DNA from: Bacteroidales bacterium
GTDB lineage: Bacteria; Bacteroidota; Bacteroidia; Bacteroidales; WCHB1-69
Assembly (NCBI GenBank): GCA_016285085.1
Contig: JAEEQA010000005.1
Location: forward strand, 1 to 64,000
DNA: 64,000 bases
Direction of reading: 5' to 3'
Below, piece by piece: positions 44,043 to 59,769 of the stretch; within the stretch, counting starts at the first letter, position 1, and the number at the start of each line of letters is the position of its first letter. The notes beneath the pieces were generated by a model. The model ran no database searches. It worked only from the letters and a program-made list of their open reading frames with translations, and was not told where the DNA came from. A program made the position numbers and the translations under genes.

Positions 44043-45566
44043 TTAATTGTTTTTCAAATAGTTGATAATATTTTCAATCTCCTCGTACTTGGTCGTGTCC
44101 TCCACGAAAACCGGCACGATGGCGCGCACCTCGTCGTAAATCTTGCGGGTGGTGGCCGACAGCTTATTCTTGAGTTTCAGGCAGTCAACCGCCTGCACCA
44201 GACTGATGTAGTGGATGGCCATCACTTGGAAGGCGTTGTCGATGACGCGTTTGGCAAGGATGGCGGAGTTGGTGCCCATGCTCACCACGTCCTGATTGTC
44301 GTTGTTGTTGGGGATGCTGTGGACGTACATCGGGTTCGACAGTGTCTGGCATTCGGCGGTGGTGGAGGTGGCGGTGAACTGCATCGCCTGCACGCCGTAG
44401 TTGAGACCGAGTTTGCCGAGGTTGAGGAACGGCGGCAGCGTCTCGTTGATCTTGTCGTGGCACAGGTAGTTGAGCTGGCGTTCCATCAGCATCGTCAGTT
44501 TGGTGACGGCGATTTTCAGCTTGTCCATCTCGAAACTGACGTAGTCGCCGTGGAAGTTGCCGCCGTGATAGACGGTCTGGGTGTCGATATCCACGATCGG
44601 GTTGTCGTCGGCGGCGTTGAGTTCCTCCTGGAGGATTTTCTCGGTGAAGTTCAACGTATCGAGCACGGGACCAAGGATTTGCGGGGTGCAGCGGAGCGAG
44701 TAGAACGGCTGTACCTTATGTTTGAAGACGGTCTCTTTGTGCTTGTGGTACATCTCCACCTCGCGTTTCAGGAGGCATTTGGAACTCTTGGCGATTTCCG
44801 TCATCTGGCGGGCGATTTCGCTCTGGCCGTTGTGGTTTTTCAGGTCGTTGAGTTCGGGGGCGAGGAAGTCGTCGTAGGAGGCGACCACCTCATTGGCGAG
44901 GACGGAGGCGACGATGGCGTGGCGCAGCAGCACCTTGGCGTAGTGCAGGTTCACGATGCCGACGCCGGTCATCATGGCGGTGCCGTTGGTGAGGGCGAGC
45001 CCTTCGCGGAGGTGCGGGCGGATGGGGGTGAGTTTCAGTTCTTTCAGGACGTCGGCGGTGGGACGGAGTTCGCCTTTGTAGAACACCTGCCCCTCTCCGA
45101 TGAGGGTGAGGGCGAGGTGGGCGAGCTGCACGAGGTCGCCGCTGGAGCCGACGCTGCCGTGCTGCGGGATGTACGGCGTGATGCCGTAGTTGATGAAGTC
45201 GCGGAGCAGTTCCATCGAGTCGATGTGGACACCGGACTTGCCGTTGGCGAAGGTCAGGTAGCGGGAAAGCATGGCCGCCTTCACATAGACGGGGGCGAAC
45301 GGTTCACCGGCACCGGTGGAGTGGCTGCGGATGATGTTGTACTGCAAAGCCAGCAGGTCCTCGTCGCTCACACGGTACTGCGCCATCGGGCCGAAACCTG
45401 TGTTGATGCCGTATATGACTTTATCTTTGGAAAATTCCTTTAAAAACTGGTAACTGTTTTCGATGCGCTGGCGTTGGCTTGCCGTAATCTTCAGCTTCTC
45501 GCCGCCAAAAATGATTTTTTCAGCATCCTGAATTTTCATATCGGATTGTAGTTTGTTTATTCTCAA
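44043..45566 (-). CDS. Tyrosine ammonia-lyase, flexirubin type (histidine ammonia-lyase family)
   Basis: 507 aa. Automatic annotation would say hutH, but the sequence closely follows the Flavobacterium johnsoniae tyrosine ammonia-lyase as I remember it: FLKEFS.KVIYGINTGFGPMAQYR, LQYNIIRSHS (81-82 Ser-His), GDLVQLAHLALTLIGEG, RPTADVL, YSLRCTPQILGPVL, YHGGNFHGDY, NPMYVHSIPNNNDNQD. It converts tyrosine to p-coumarate, the aryl starter. Catalytic Tyr52. The MIO-forming triad is Ser141-Ser142-Gly143 (TCC AGC GGC) in place of Ala-Ser-Gly. Starts at ATG 45566 or 45539; promoter TAACTTTG at 45604-45611. Confidence 0.85.
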   Translation of the reverse strand: MRINKLQSDMKIQDAEKIIFGGEKLKITASQRQRIENSYQFLKEFSKDKVIYGINTGFGPMAQYRVSDEDLLALQYNIIRSHSTGAGEPFAPVYVKAAMLSRYLTFANGKSGVHIDSMELLRDFINYGITPYIPQHGSVGSSGDLVQLAHLALTLIGEGQVFYKGELRPTADVLKELKLTPIRPHLREGLALTNGTAMMTGVGIVNLHYAKVLLRHAIVASVLANEVVASYDDFLAPELNDLKNHNGQSEIARQMTEIAKSSKCLLKREVEMYHKHKETVFKHKVQPFYSLRCTPQILGPVLDTLNFTEKILQEELNAADDNPIVDIDTQTVYHGGNFHGDYVSFEMDKLKIAVTKLTMLMERQLNYLCHDKINETLPPFLNLGKLGLNYGVQAMQFTATSTTAECQTLSNPMYVHSIPNNNDNQDVVSMGTNSAILAKRVIDNAFQVMAIHYISLVQAVDCLKLKNKLSATTRKIYDEVRAIVPVFVEDTTKYEEIENIINYLKNN

Positions 45567-45603
45567 TACATTGCATTTTTCATAAAATAATATGAAAAAC
45601 GGG

Positions 45604-45611
45604 CAAAGTTA
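45604..45611 (-). promoter_or_regulatory. Promoter -7 element for the lyase gene/locus
   Basis: TAACTTTG followed by CCCG on the minus strand, 37 bases before ATG 45566. Confidence 0.55.
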
Positions 45612-45696
45612 AGAAAAAAAGTCACTTATCCAATTATGGAACGACTCAACAAAAGAAGTATAAGGTTTTTACAAGCCGCCAGTTACCGTGCTTGGA

Positions 45697-47559
45697 CTAT
45701 TTCAACAGATTCTTTAAGGTTTCTTCATCTATTATTTCAAAAACCTTCTTTCCGGAAGGGGAAATAGTGGGCATAAGGCAGCTGAAAAGCTGCTGCAAGA
45801 GACTGTCGGCTTCTTCCATGGTGGTGATGGGCTTGAGGAAGGAACGCCGCTGCCGCGCCATGCACAAGGCCAGGTTTTTCTCCGTTTCCAATGTGTGGTT
45901 CATGCGGTTGGAGCGGTAGTCATCGATGAGGTTTTCCACCAGTGTCTGTATGTCGGACACCTCCTCATTGACAGGTGTGCCGTTGACCGCAAAGTTGCCG
46001 CCGGACATCGGCTCGATGTCGTACCCGAGCCGGAACAGGTCGCCCTTTAGCTCGTTCAGGATTTCGGCCTGCGCCGCCGTCAGGGTGACGGTTTCCGGGA
46101 ACAGCGACTGCTGTACCACGACGGGCGTTTCCTTCAATGCCGCGATGTAGCTCTCGTAGATAATGCGTTCGTGGGCACGATATAGGTTGATGAGTAGGAG
46201 TTGCCCCTTCGCCTTGACAATCAGATATTTCTTGTATATCGGGAGGAAGACTTCGGCGGAAATCGGCTCCTCGGCCGGTTCTTCGTCCGCAATTTTCATC
46301 TGCGAGGGCTGCGGTGCGGGTGAAGGGGCCACCTCTGTTTCCTTGATGTCCCTGAGGAAGCTGTCCCAGTCCTGGCTCATCCCGGAGGGCTGTTTCGGGG
46401 CGCTGTAGCCACTGCCTCCGCCAAACGTAACCTTGTGCGTGCTTCCGGTACTGCGGAACGGGTTGTAGTTCGGATCCAGTGTCACCGTCGGCGGCTTGAT
46501 GGGCATTCCGTCAGGCACATTGCCCGGATCCAGGTCCTTGTCGTAGTCGAAGTCCAGCTGCGGCACCAGCGAGAACTCGCCGATGGCCTTCTTGACGGCG
46601 GCGTTGAGGAAGCCAAAAACGAGCCGGTCGTCCTGCAGCTTCACCTCCACTTTCGTGGGGCTGATGTTGACATCCACTGTGGCGGGGTTGATCTCGATGT
46701 AGACGAAATAGGGGGGATGGTGCCCCTCCGGAACTAACTGTGTATAGGCGCTTTCTATGGCGAAATTGAGGGAACTGCTCTTCACGAAGCGGTGGTTGAT
46801 GAATAGGTACTGTTCGCTCCGCTTCTTCTTGGCGTGTTCGGGTTTGCCGAGAAATCCGCCGATTTTCATAAAGTCGGTTTCCTGCTCAATGGGGAAGATG
46901 CGGTCGTTGAAGGCGGTGCCGAAAATGCCGGTAATCCGTTGCTTGAGGTTGCCTGCCGTCAGTTGGAGCACCATCTTTCCGTTATGGTACAGCGTGAAGG
47001 CGATGTCGGGGTGGACGAGCACCACACGGTTGAATTCCTCCTCGATATTGGCGAACTCGGTCGCGTCGGATTTGAGGAAGTTGCGGCGGGCGGGCACATT
47101 GAAAAAGAGGTTGTTGACCGCGATGGAGGTGCCGGCCGGTGCAACGGTAAGGCCATGTTCCTTGATTTGGGAACCCTCGATCACGACGCGGGTGGCGGTT
47201 TCGTCTTCCGCACGGCGGGTCTTGAGTTCCACCTGTGCAATGGCGGCGATGGAGGCCAATGCTTCGCCGCGGAAGCCCTTCGTCCGGATGGCGAAAAGGT
47301 CGTCGGCGCAGGAGATCTTGGAGGTGGCGTGCCGCTCGAAACAGAGCCGCGCGTCGTTGAACGACATTCCCTTGCCGTCGTCCACCACCTGGATGAGCGT
47401 ACGGCCCGCATCCTTGATGATCAGCTGGATGTGGCGTGCACCGGCATCCACCGCATTCTCAAGGAGCTCCTTGACGGCAGAGGCAGGACGCTGCACCACC
47501 TCGCCCGCCGCGATTTGGTTCGCGACAGCATCGGGTAACAGATGGATAATGTCGTTCAT
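45697..47559 (-). CDS. mutL: DNA mismatch repair protein MutL
   Basis: 620 aa. N-terminal GHKL ATPase (residues 1-330) with AIAAGEVVQRPASAVKELLENAVDAGA (Glu34-Asn35 region), VDDGKGM and RTKGFRGEALASIAA; linker rich in P, S and G (about 380-430); C-terminal dimerisation domain. In most non-E. coli bacteria the C-terminus has an endonuclease motif DQHA(x)2E(x)4E; the same place here (about residues 456-467) is NLYRAHERIIYE, so the Asp and first His are lost, and the CPHGRP-type metal motif is also not seen (MPTISPSGKK). Ordinary MutL in the ATPase part. Confidence 0.96.
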   Translation of the reverse strand: MNDIIHLLPDAVANQIAAGEVVQRPASAVKELLENAVDAGARHIQLIIKDAGRTLIQVVDDGKGMSFNDARLCFERHATSKISCADDLFAIRTKGFRGEALASIAAIAQVELKTRRAEDETATRVVIEGSQIKEHGLTVAPAGTSIAVNNLFFNVPARRNFLKSDATEFANIEEEFNRVVLVHPDIAFTLYHNGKMVLQLTAGNLKQRITGIFGTAFNDRIFPIEQETDFMKIGGFLGKPEHAKKKRSEQYLFINHRFVKSSSLNFAIESAYTQLVPEGHHPPYFVYIEINPATVDVNISPTKVEVKLQDDRLVFGFLNAAVKKAIGEFSLVPQLDFDYDKDLDPGNVPDGMPIKPPTVTLDPNYNPFRSTGSTHKVTFGGGSGYSAPKQPSGMSQDWDSFLRDIKETEVAPSPAPQPSQMKIADEEPAEEPISAEVFLPIYKKYLIVKAKGQLLLINLYRAHERIIYESYIAALKETPVVVQQSLFPETVTLTAAQAEILNELKGDLFRLGYDIEPMSGGNFAVNGTPVNEEVSDIQTLVENLIDDYRSNRMNHTLETEKNLALCMARQRRSFLKPITTMEEADSLLQQLFSCLMPTISPSGKKVFEIIDEETLKNLLK

Positions 47560-47578
47560 GATATTACGGTTAATAATT

Positions 47579-47623
47579 CCCCTTCTATGTAGAGGGGGTG
47601 GCCGTAGGCCGGGGTAGTAGAAA
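47579..47623 (+). repeat. Dispersed double-hairpin repeat (family C, copy 4)
   Basis: CCCCTTCTATGTAGAGGGGG, TGGCCGTAGGCC, GGGGTAGTAGAAA, between the mutL start and copy 5. Confidence 0.8.
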
Positions 47624-47659
47624 ATTTTATTTTACAAGGTATTCTATATTTTTATACAT

Positions 47660-47700
47660 CTACCCCGCACTTCGTGCACCCCTTCTTCAAAAAGAAGGGG
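47660..47700 (-). repeat. Dispersed double-hairpin repeat (family C, copy 5, inverted)
   Basis: Minus strand: CCCCTTCTTTTTGAAGAAGGGG, TGCACGAAGTGC, GGGGTAG. With copy 4 it forms an inverted pair 37 bp apart, able to fold through CTACCCC/GGGGTAG. Confidence 0.8.
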
Positions 47701-47726
47701 AAATAAGGCCGGGCAATAGAAACGGC

Positions 47727-48020
47727 CTACGCCAGTCCGCCGTCGCCTCCGATGGGCAGACGGGCCGTGGTGTTTGCGTTGATGGCCCCGTGGGTTTCCT
47801 CGAATTTGCGGATGTTGTCGGAAAGGGCAGCCAGCAGACGTTTGGCGTTCTGCGGGGTCATGATCACGCGGGAGCGGACGTTGCTTTTCTGCAAGCCGGG
47901 CAGCATGGCCACGAAGTCAAGGATGAATTCGTTGTCGGAGTGGGTGATGACGGCGAGGTTGGAGTAGATGCCCTGCGCCACTTCTTCGGTCAGGTTAAGG
48001 TCTAATTTTTGTTCTGGCAT
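47727..48020 (-). CDS. DUF3467 protein
   Basis: 97 aa cytosolic protein, no motifs of known function. LNLTEEVAQGIYSNLAVITHSDNEFILDFVAMLPGLQKSNVRSRVIMTPQNAKRLLAAL matches DUF3467, which occurs next to rpoC in many Bacteroidota. It lies 62 bases after the rpoC stop, beyond the terminator at 48046-48076. Confidence 0.9.
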   Translation of the reverse strand: MPEQKLDLNLTEEVAQGIYSNLAVITHSDNEFILDFVAMLPGLQKSNVRSRVIMTPQNAKRLLAALSDNIRKFEETHGAINANTTARLPIGGDGGLA

Positions 48021-48045
48021 GGATTCTTGTTTTAAAAAATGGGTG

Positions 48046-48076
48046 AAAAAAAAAGGGGATGTTTTCGCATCCCCTT
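48046..48076 (-). terminator. Strong terminator after rpoC
   Basis: On the minus strand AAGGGGATG-cgaaaa-CATCCCCTT is followed by TTTTTTTTT. It lies 7 bases after the rpoC stop and ends the secE-rpoC operon. Confidence 0.92.
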
Positions 48077-48082
48077 CATTTG

Positions 48083-52381
<4,299 letters not shown>

Positions 52382-52403
52382 AGTTCTATATCAAAAAATG
52401 TTA

Positions 52404-56216
<3,813 letters not shown>

Positions 56217-56325
56217 TAACTTTTTAAGGGTTGTTAAAAAAGCGTTTCGGTAAGTAGTGGAGTCACCGGAGGCATGTAATAAGTAAAAAGGATAGGGGAG
56301 TTGGGGGAAGGTTAGGAGTGGATTA

Positions 56326-56380
56326 GAAAAAAATAGCAATAAGCACAAGGGTCCCGGCGGGACACCTTGCGCTTATTGCT
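56326..56380 (-). terminator. Attenuator-like terminator between rplL and rpoB
   Basis: On the minus strand AGCAATAAGC-g-CAAGG-TCCC-GGGA-CCTTG-t-GCTTATTGCT forms a long stem, followed directly by ATTTTTTTC. It begins 15 bases after the rplL stop. Its place inside an otherwise continuous operon suggests partial termination, which would lower rpoBC relative to L12. Confidence 0.82.
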
Positions 56381-56394
56381 TGACGCAAAATGAA

Positions 56395-56775
56395 TTATTT
56401 CACTTCGATTTCGGCGCCGGCTTCTTCGAGGGATTTCTTCAAGCCCTCAGCCTCATCTTTGGTAACGCCTTCCTTGACCGGTTTCGGGCAGGAGTCAACG
56501 AGTTCCTTAGCCTCTTTCAGTCCGAGGCCGGTGAGTTCCTTCACCAGTTTCACGACGGCCAGTTTGCTGGCGCCGGCGGATTTCAGGATAACGTCGAAGG
56601 AGGTCTTCTCTTCGGCGGCTTCGGCGGCACCACCAGCGGCGGGACCAGCGGCGACGGCCACTGCTGCGGCTGCGGGTTCGATACCGTACTCTTCCTTCAA
56701 AATTTGAGCCAGTTCGTTAACTTCCTTAACGGTCAAATTCACTAATTGTTCTGCGAATGCTTTCAGATCTGCCAT
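56395..56775 (-). CDS. rplL: 50S ribosomal protein bL12
   Basis: 126 aa. Helical N-terminus and the C-terminal [42 protein letters not shown] typical of L7/L12, with the Ala-rich hinge ([20 protein letters not shown]). Forms the stalk with L10. Confidence 0.99.
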   Translation of the reverse strand: MADLKAFAEQLVNLTVKEVNELAQILKEEYGIEPAAAAVAVAAGPAAGGAAEAAEEKTSFDVILKSAGASKLAVVKLVKELTGLGLKEAKELVDSCPKPVKEGVTKDEAEGLKKSLEEAGAEIEVK

Positions 56776-56830
56776 GATTCTATTTTTTTAAATGGTTTTT
56801 ACTAAATTGATTTTGTTTTTTTGATTTTTT

Positions 56831-57349
56831 TTATTCTCTCTCGGAGAGAGTTTTCACGATGCCGGCTAACTTGCCGCCGCCAGACTGAAGGGCGGAGATG
56901 ACGTTCTTGGCCGGTGATTGCAACAGACCGACGATGTCGCCGATAAGTTCCTCTCTGGACTTGATGTTGCAAAGTGCATCTAATTGATCATCGCCGAAGT
57001 AGGTGGCACTCTCGATGAATGCGGCCTTGATGAGGGGCTTCTTGTTCTTCGCACGGAAATCCTTGATCAGTTTCGCCGGTGCGTTGCCCGTCGTGGACAG
57101 CATGATGGAGGTGACGCCTTTCAGGGCGGGATAGATCTCGGAATAGTCAACTTCGGACTGCTCCATGGCGCGTTTCAGCAGGGTGTTCTTCACAACCTTG
57201 AGCTTGATGTTGCGTTTGAAGCACTGTCTTCTCAGCTGGTTCACAGTCTCGACCGTGAATCCGGAGATATCCGTCACATACACATTCGGGTAATCAGCTA
57301 AATCCTTCGCAATCGCGTCAATAATAACACTTTTCTGTTCTTGTTTCAT
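56831..57349 (-). CDS. rplJ: 50S ribosomal protein uL10
   Basis: 172 aa. N-terminal KQEQKSVIIDAIAKDLADYPNVYVTDISGFTVETVNQLRRQC and KVVKNTLLKRAM as in L10; C-terminal helix binds L12. 20 bases after rplA. Confidence 0.98.
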   Translation of the reverse strand: MKQEQKSVIIDAIAKDLADYPNVYVTDISGFTVETVNQLRRQCFKRNIKLKVVKNTLLKRAMEQSEVDYSEIYPALKGVTSIMLSTTGNAPAKLIKDFRAKNKKPLIKAAFIESATYFGDDQLDALCNIKSREELIGDIVGLLQSPAKNVISALQSGGGKLAGIVKTLSERE

Positions 57350-57369
57350 AGTAATTTAGCTTTTTAAAA

Positions 57370-58065
57370 TTAGATGGTTACCGATTTCACATCGACTTGC
57401 ACGCCGGGGCTCATCGTCGAGGAGATGTAGATGCTCTTGATGTAGGTACCCTTGGCGGCGGTCGGTTTCAGCTTGATGATGGTGGCCATCATTTCGCGGG
57501 CGTTGTCCACGAGCTTTTCGGCGGGGAAGTTAATCTTGCCGATGCCGGTGTGGATGATACCGTACTTGTCCACCTTGAAGTCGATCTTACCGGCCTTCAC
57601 TTCAGCGACGGCCTTGCCGATCTCCATGGTGACGGTGCCAGCTTTCGGGTTCGGCATCAGTCCGCGGGGACCGAGGATCTTACCCAGGGCACCAATCTTC
57701 GGCATCACGCTCGGCATGGTGATGATGACGTCGACGTCGGTCCAGCCTTTCTTGATCTTGTCGACGTATTCCTCCAAGCCTACATAATCAGCGCCGGCTG
57801 CCTTTGCCTCTTCCTCCTTGTCGGGGGTGCAGAGGACCAGGACGCGCACTACCTTACCTGTGCCGTGCGGGAGGGTCACAATACCTCTCACCATCTGGTT
57901 GGCCTTGCGGGGGTCAACACCCAGACGGACGTCAATATCGAAGGATGCATCGAACTTGGTGTAGGTGATGCCTTTTACGATATTTACGGCTTCAGCGAGC
58001 GGGTAGGCCTGGTTCTTATCAAACTTGGCAAGCGCTTCTTTGCGTTTCTTTGATATTTTAGCCAT
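57370..58065 (-). CDS. rplA: 50S ribosomal protein uL1
   Basis: 231 aa. [35 protein letters not shown] and [26 protein letters not shown] are the L1 signature. Follows rplK by 20 bases. Confidence 0.99.
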   Translation of the reverse strand: MAKISKKRKEALAKFDKNQAYPLAEAVNIVKGITYTKFDASFDIDVRLGVDPRKANQMVRGIVTLPHGTGKVVRVLVLCTPDKEEEAKAAGADYVGLEEYVDKIKKGWTDVDVIITMPSVMPKIGALGKILGPRGLMPNPKAGTVTMEIGKAVAEVKAGKIDFKVDKYGIIHTGIGKINFPAEKLVDNAREMMATIIKLKPTAAKGTYIKSIYISSTMSPGVQVDVKSVTI

Positions 58066-58085
58066 GGTTCTGTTTTTTTAATTGA

Positions 58086-58535
58086 TTAATTGTTTTCAAA
58101 CGGGTTGGTGCCGCCTTTGACGACGATACCCATGCTGCGTGCCGTACCGGCCACCATGGACATGGCGGACTCGGTGGTGAAGCAGTTGAGGTCGGGCATC
58201 TTCACTTCGGCGATTTCCCTCACCTGGTCCCACGAGATGGTGGCAACCTTGTCGCGGTTCGGTTCCTTCGAACCCTTTTGAACTTTCGTCGCTTCCAGCA
58301 ACTGTACGGCGACCGGAGGAGTCTTGATGATGAAGTCGAACGACTTGTCCTTGTAAACAGTGATGATGACGGGCACAACCTTGCCAGCCTTGTCCTGCGT
58401 ACGGGCGTTGAACTGCTTACAGAACTCCATGATGTTGACGCCCTTCGAACCCAGTGCGGGGCCTACCGGCGGCGATGGATTAGCGGCACCTCCTTTGATT
58501 TGTAACTTAATAAGTCCAGCTACTTCTTTTGCCAT
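58086..58535 (-). CDS. rplK: 50S ribosomal protein uL11
   Basis: 149 aa. [37 protein letters not shown] and the C-terminal ARSMGIVV are diagnostic. Binds the GTPase-associated region of 23S rRNA. Confidence 0.99.
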   Translation of the reverse strand: MAKEVAGLIKLQIKGGAANPSPPVGPALGSKGVNIMEFCKQFNARTQDKAGKVVPVIITVYKDKSFDFIIKTPPVAVQLLEATKVQKGSKEPNRDKVATISWDQVREIAEVKMPDLNCFTTESAMSMVAGTARSMGIVVKGGTNPFENN

Positions 58536-58582
58536 TTTCTGTGTAGATTAATAAATTGATTGATAATTGTTTGCGCTGCACA

Positions 58583-59134
58583 TTATACCTTTTCAACCTG
58601 CATGAAACCCAGCTCAAGCGGGGTCTTCCGCCCGAAGATTTTCACCGTAACCTTCAGTTTCTTCTTCTCCGCGTTGATCTCCTCGATCACCCCGGTGAAG
58701 GAGTTGAAAGGCCCGTCAGTCACCTTGATTTCCTCGCCGACGATGAAGGGGATCACGAGCGACTCGTCTTGACTCATCCTCGTATCCTCGTCACCGAGCA
58801 TGCGCTGAACCTCGTCAGCATGGAGCGGAGGCGGCGTGTCGGTCTTGTGCTTGCAGCCAACGAACCCCAGCACGCCCGGAATGCTCAGCAGCAGGTGCAT
58901 CACCTTGTCCAGCCCGGCCGCCTCCACGAAGAGGTAGCCCGGATAGAGGGTGTTCTCCTTGCTCACTTTCTTTCCGTTGCGGATCTGGTAAACCTTCTCG
59001 GTCGGGATCAGGATGCGTGTCACAAACTCGCCAAGATGGGAAGCCTCAACCTCGTTCTCGATGTTCTGCTTCACCTTCTTCTCGGTGCTCGACGCAACCC
59101 TGAGCGCATACCATTTCTTTTCAATCTCTGCCAT
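58583..59134 (-). CDS. nusG: Transcription termination/antitermination protein NusG
   Basis: 183 aa. NGN domain (KKWYALRVASSTEKKVKQNIENEVE ... GYLFVEAAGLDKVMHLLLSIPGVLGFVG) and KOW domain (VGEEIKVTDGPFNSFTGVIEEINAEKKKLKV). Normal length. The first half of the operon, 47 bases after secE. Confidence 0.98.
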   Translation of the reverse strand: MAEIEKKWYALRVASSTEKKVKQNIENEVEASHLGEFVTRILIPTEKVYQIRNGKKVSKENTLYPGYLFVEAAGLDKVMHLLLSIPGVLGFVGCKHKTDTPPPLHADEVQRMLGDEDTRMSQDESLVIPFIVGEEIKVTDGPFNSFTGVIEEINAEKKKLKVTVKIFGRKTPLELGFMQVEKV

Positions 59135-59181
59135 ACTGCGATAGGTTTTGACTAATGTACAACTGATTACTCAAGAAACTA

Positions 59182-59379
59182 CTAAAGTTTCGGCATCGGG
59201 AACAATGAGGTCATCCCCAAGTTGAAGATCCAGTCCATCAAACACACCACTAACGCGATGATAAGGGAAGCAATGGACACGACCACAACACTACTTTGCA
59301 GATCCTTTGCCGACGGCCAGGTCACCTTGTTCGCCAGCTCGTCGTACGTCTCCTTAAAATAATTGACTATCTTTTTCAT
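59182..59379 (-). CDS. secE: Preprotein translocase subunit SecE
   Basis: 65 aa single-spanning SecE: NYFKETYDELANKVTWPSAKDLQSSVVVVSIASLIIALVVCLMDWIFN with the conserved W(T)WPS turn before the membrane helix. First gene of the operon. Confidence 0.95.
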   Translation of the reverse strand: MKKIVNYFKETYDELANKVTWPSAKDLQSSVVVVSIASLIIALVVCLMDWIFNLGMTSLFPMPKL

Positions 59380-59415
59380 TTCTGAATAATTTTCGGTGTT
59401 ATATACTTTTCTCTT

Positions 59416-59463
59416 TTACTTCAACACTTTCGTTTTGGAAATTTTCGGAGTTTTTTCTGCCAT
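59416..59463 (-). CDS. Possible 15-aa leader peptide upstream of secE
   Basis: ATG at 59463 gives MAEKTPKISKTKVLK and a TAA, a Lys-rich peptide in the secE leader, 36 bases before the secE ATG. It might be a leader peptide or chance; no known homologue. Confidence 0.2.
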   Translation of the reverse strand: MAEKTPKISKTKVLK

Positions 59464-59588
59464 TCTCACGCAAATAATTATAAACAACAAGAATGTTGAT
59501 TACTTTTAAAACGTATTGTAACTCAACACATTATTGCCTATAAAAAATCATACCCCCCGCCGCTTTCTCCTATTATCCAATAAGCCTG

Positions 59589-59596
59589 CAAATATA
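59589..59596 (-). promoter_or_regulatory. Promoter -7 element of the secE-rpoC operon
   Basis: TATATTTG followed by CAGGC on the minus strand, about 210 bases before the secE ATG, so a long leader is transcribed. Confidence 0.6.
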
Positions 59597-59746
59597 CAAC
59601 TATTTTTATTCCACCGACAATGTTGAAAATTTTATTGAAAAATTTTTTTCGGAGCGGATTTTGGCACGGTTTGGGTCATTTTCCTTGACTTTTATGCAAC
59701 AAAGTACATGCAAAGTATTCTCTCGTGTGGGAAAAGGCAACAAGTG

Positions 59747-59754
59747 CAAAAATA
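59747..59754 (-). promoter_or_regulatory. Second -7-like motif upstream of secE
   Basis: TATTTTTG followed by CACTTG on the minus strand, right beside the stop of the large FISUMP gene. A second operon promoter is possible; weaker evidence than 59589. Confidence 0.35.
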
Positions 59755-59769
59755 GAAGGACTCTTCATT

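Larger units (their letters stand above)
59380..59769. other. 390-bp leader/intergenic region before secE
   Basis: AT-rich. It holds the operon promoter (59589-59596), a second -7-like motif (59747-59754) and a 15-codon ORF (59416-59463). tuf and tRNA genes, often found upstream of secE in bacteria, are absent. Nothing else is recognised. Confidence 0.65.

Noticed and set aside
44043-45566. Histidine ammonia-lyase (hutH) label
   Set aside because: Overall sequence follows flexirubin-type tyrosine ammonia-lyase and the context is a ketosynthase/ACP locus, not hutU; the Ser-His pair, often read as HAL-like, is also found in the tyrosine enzyme.
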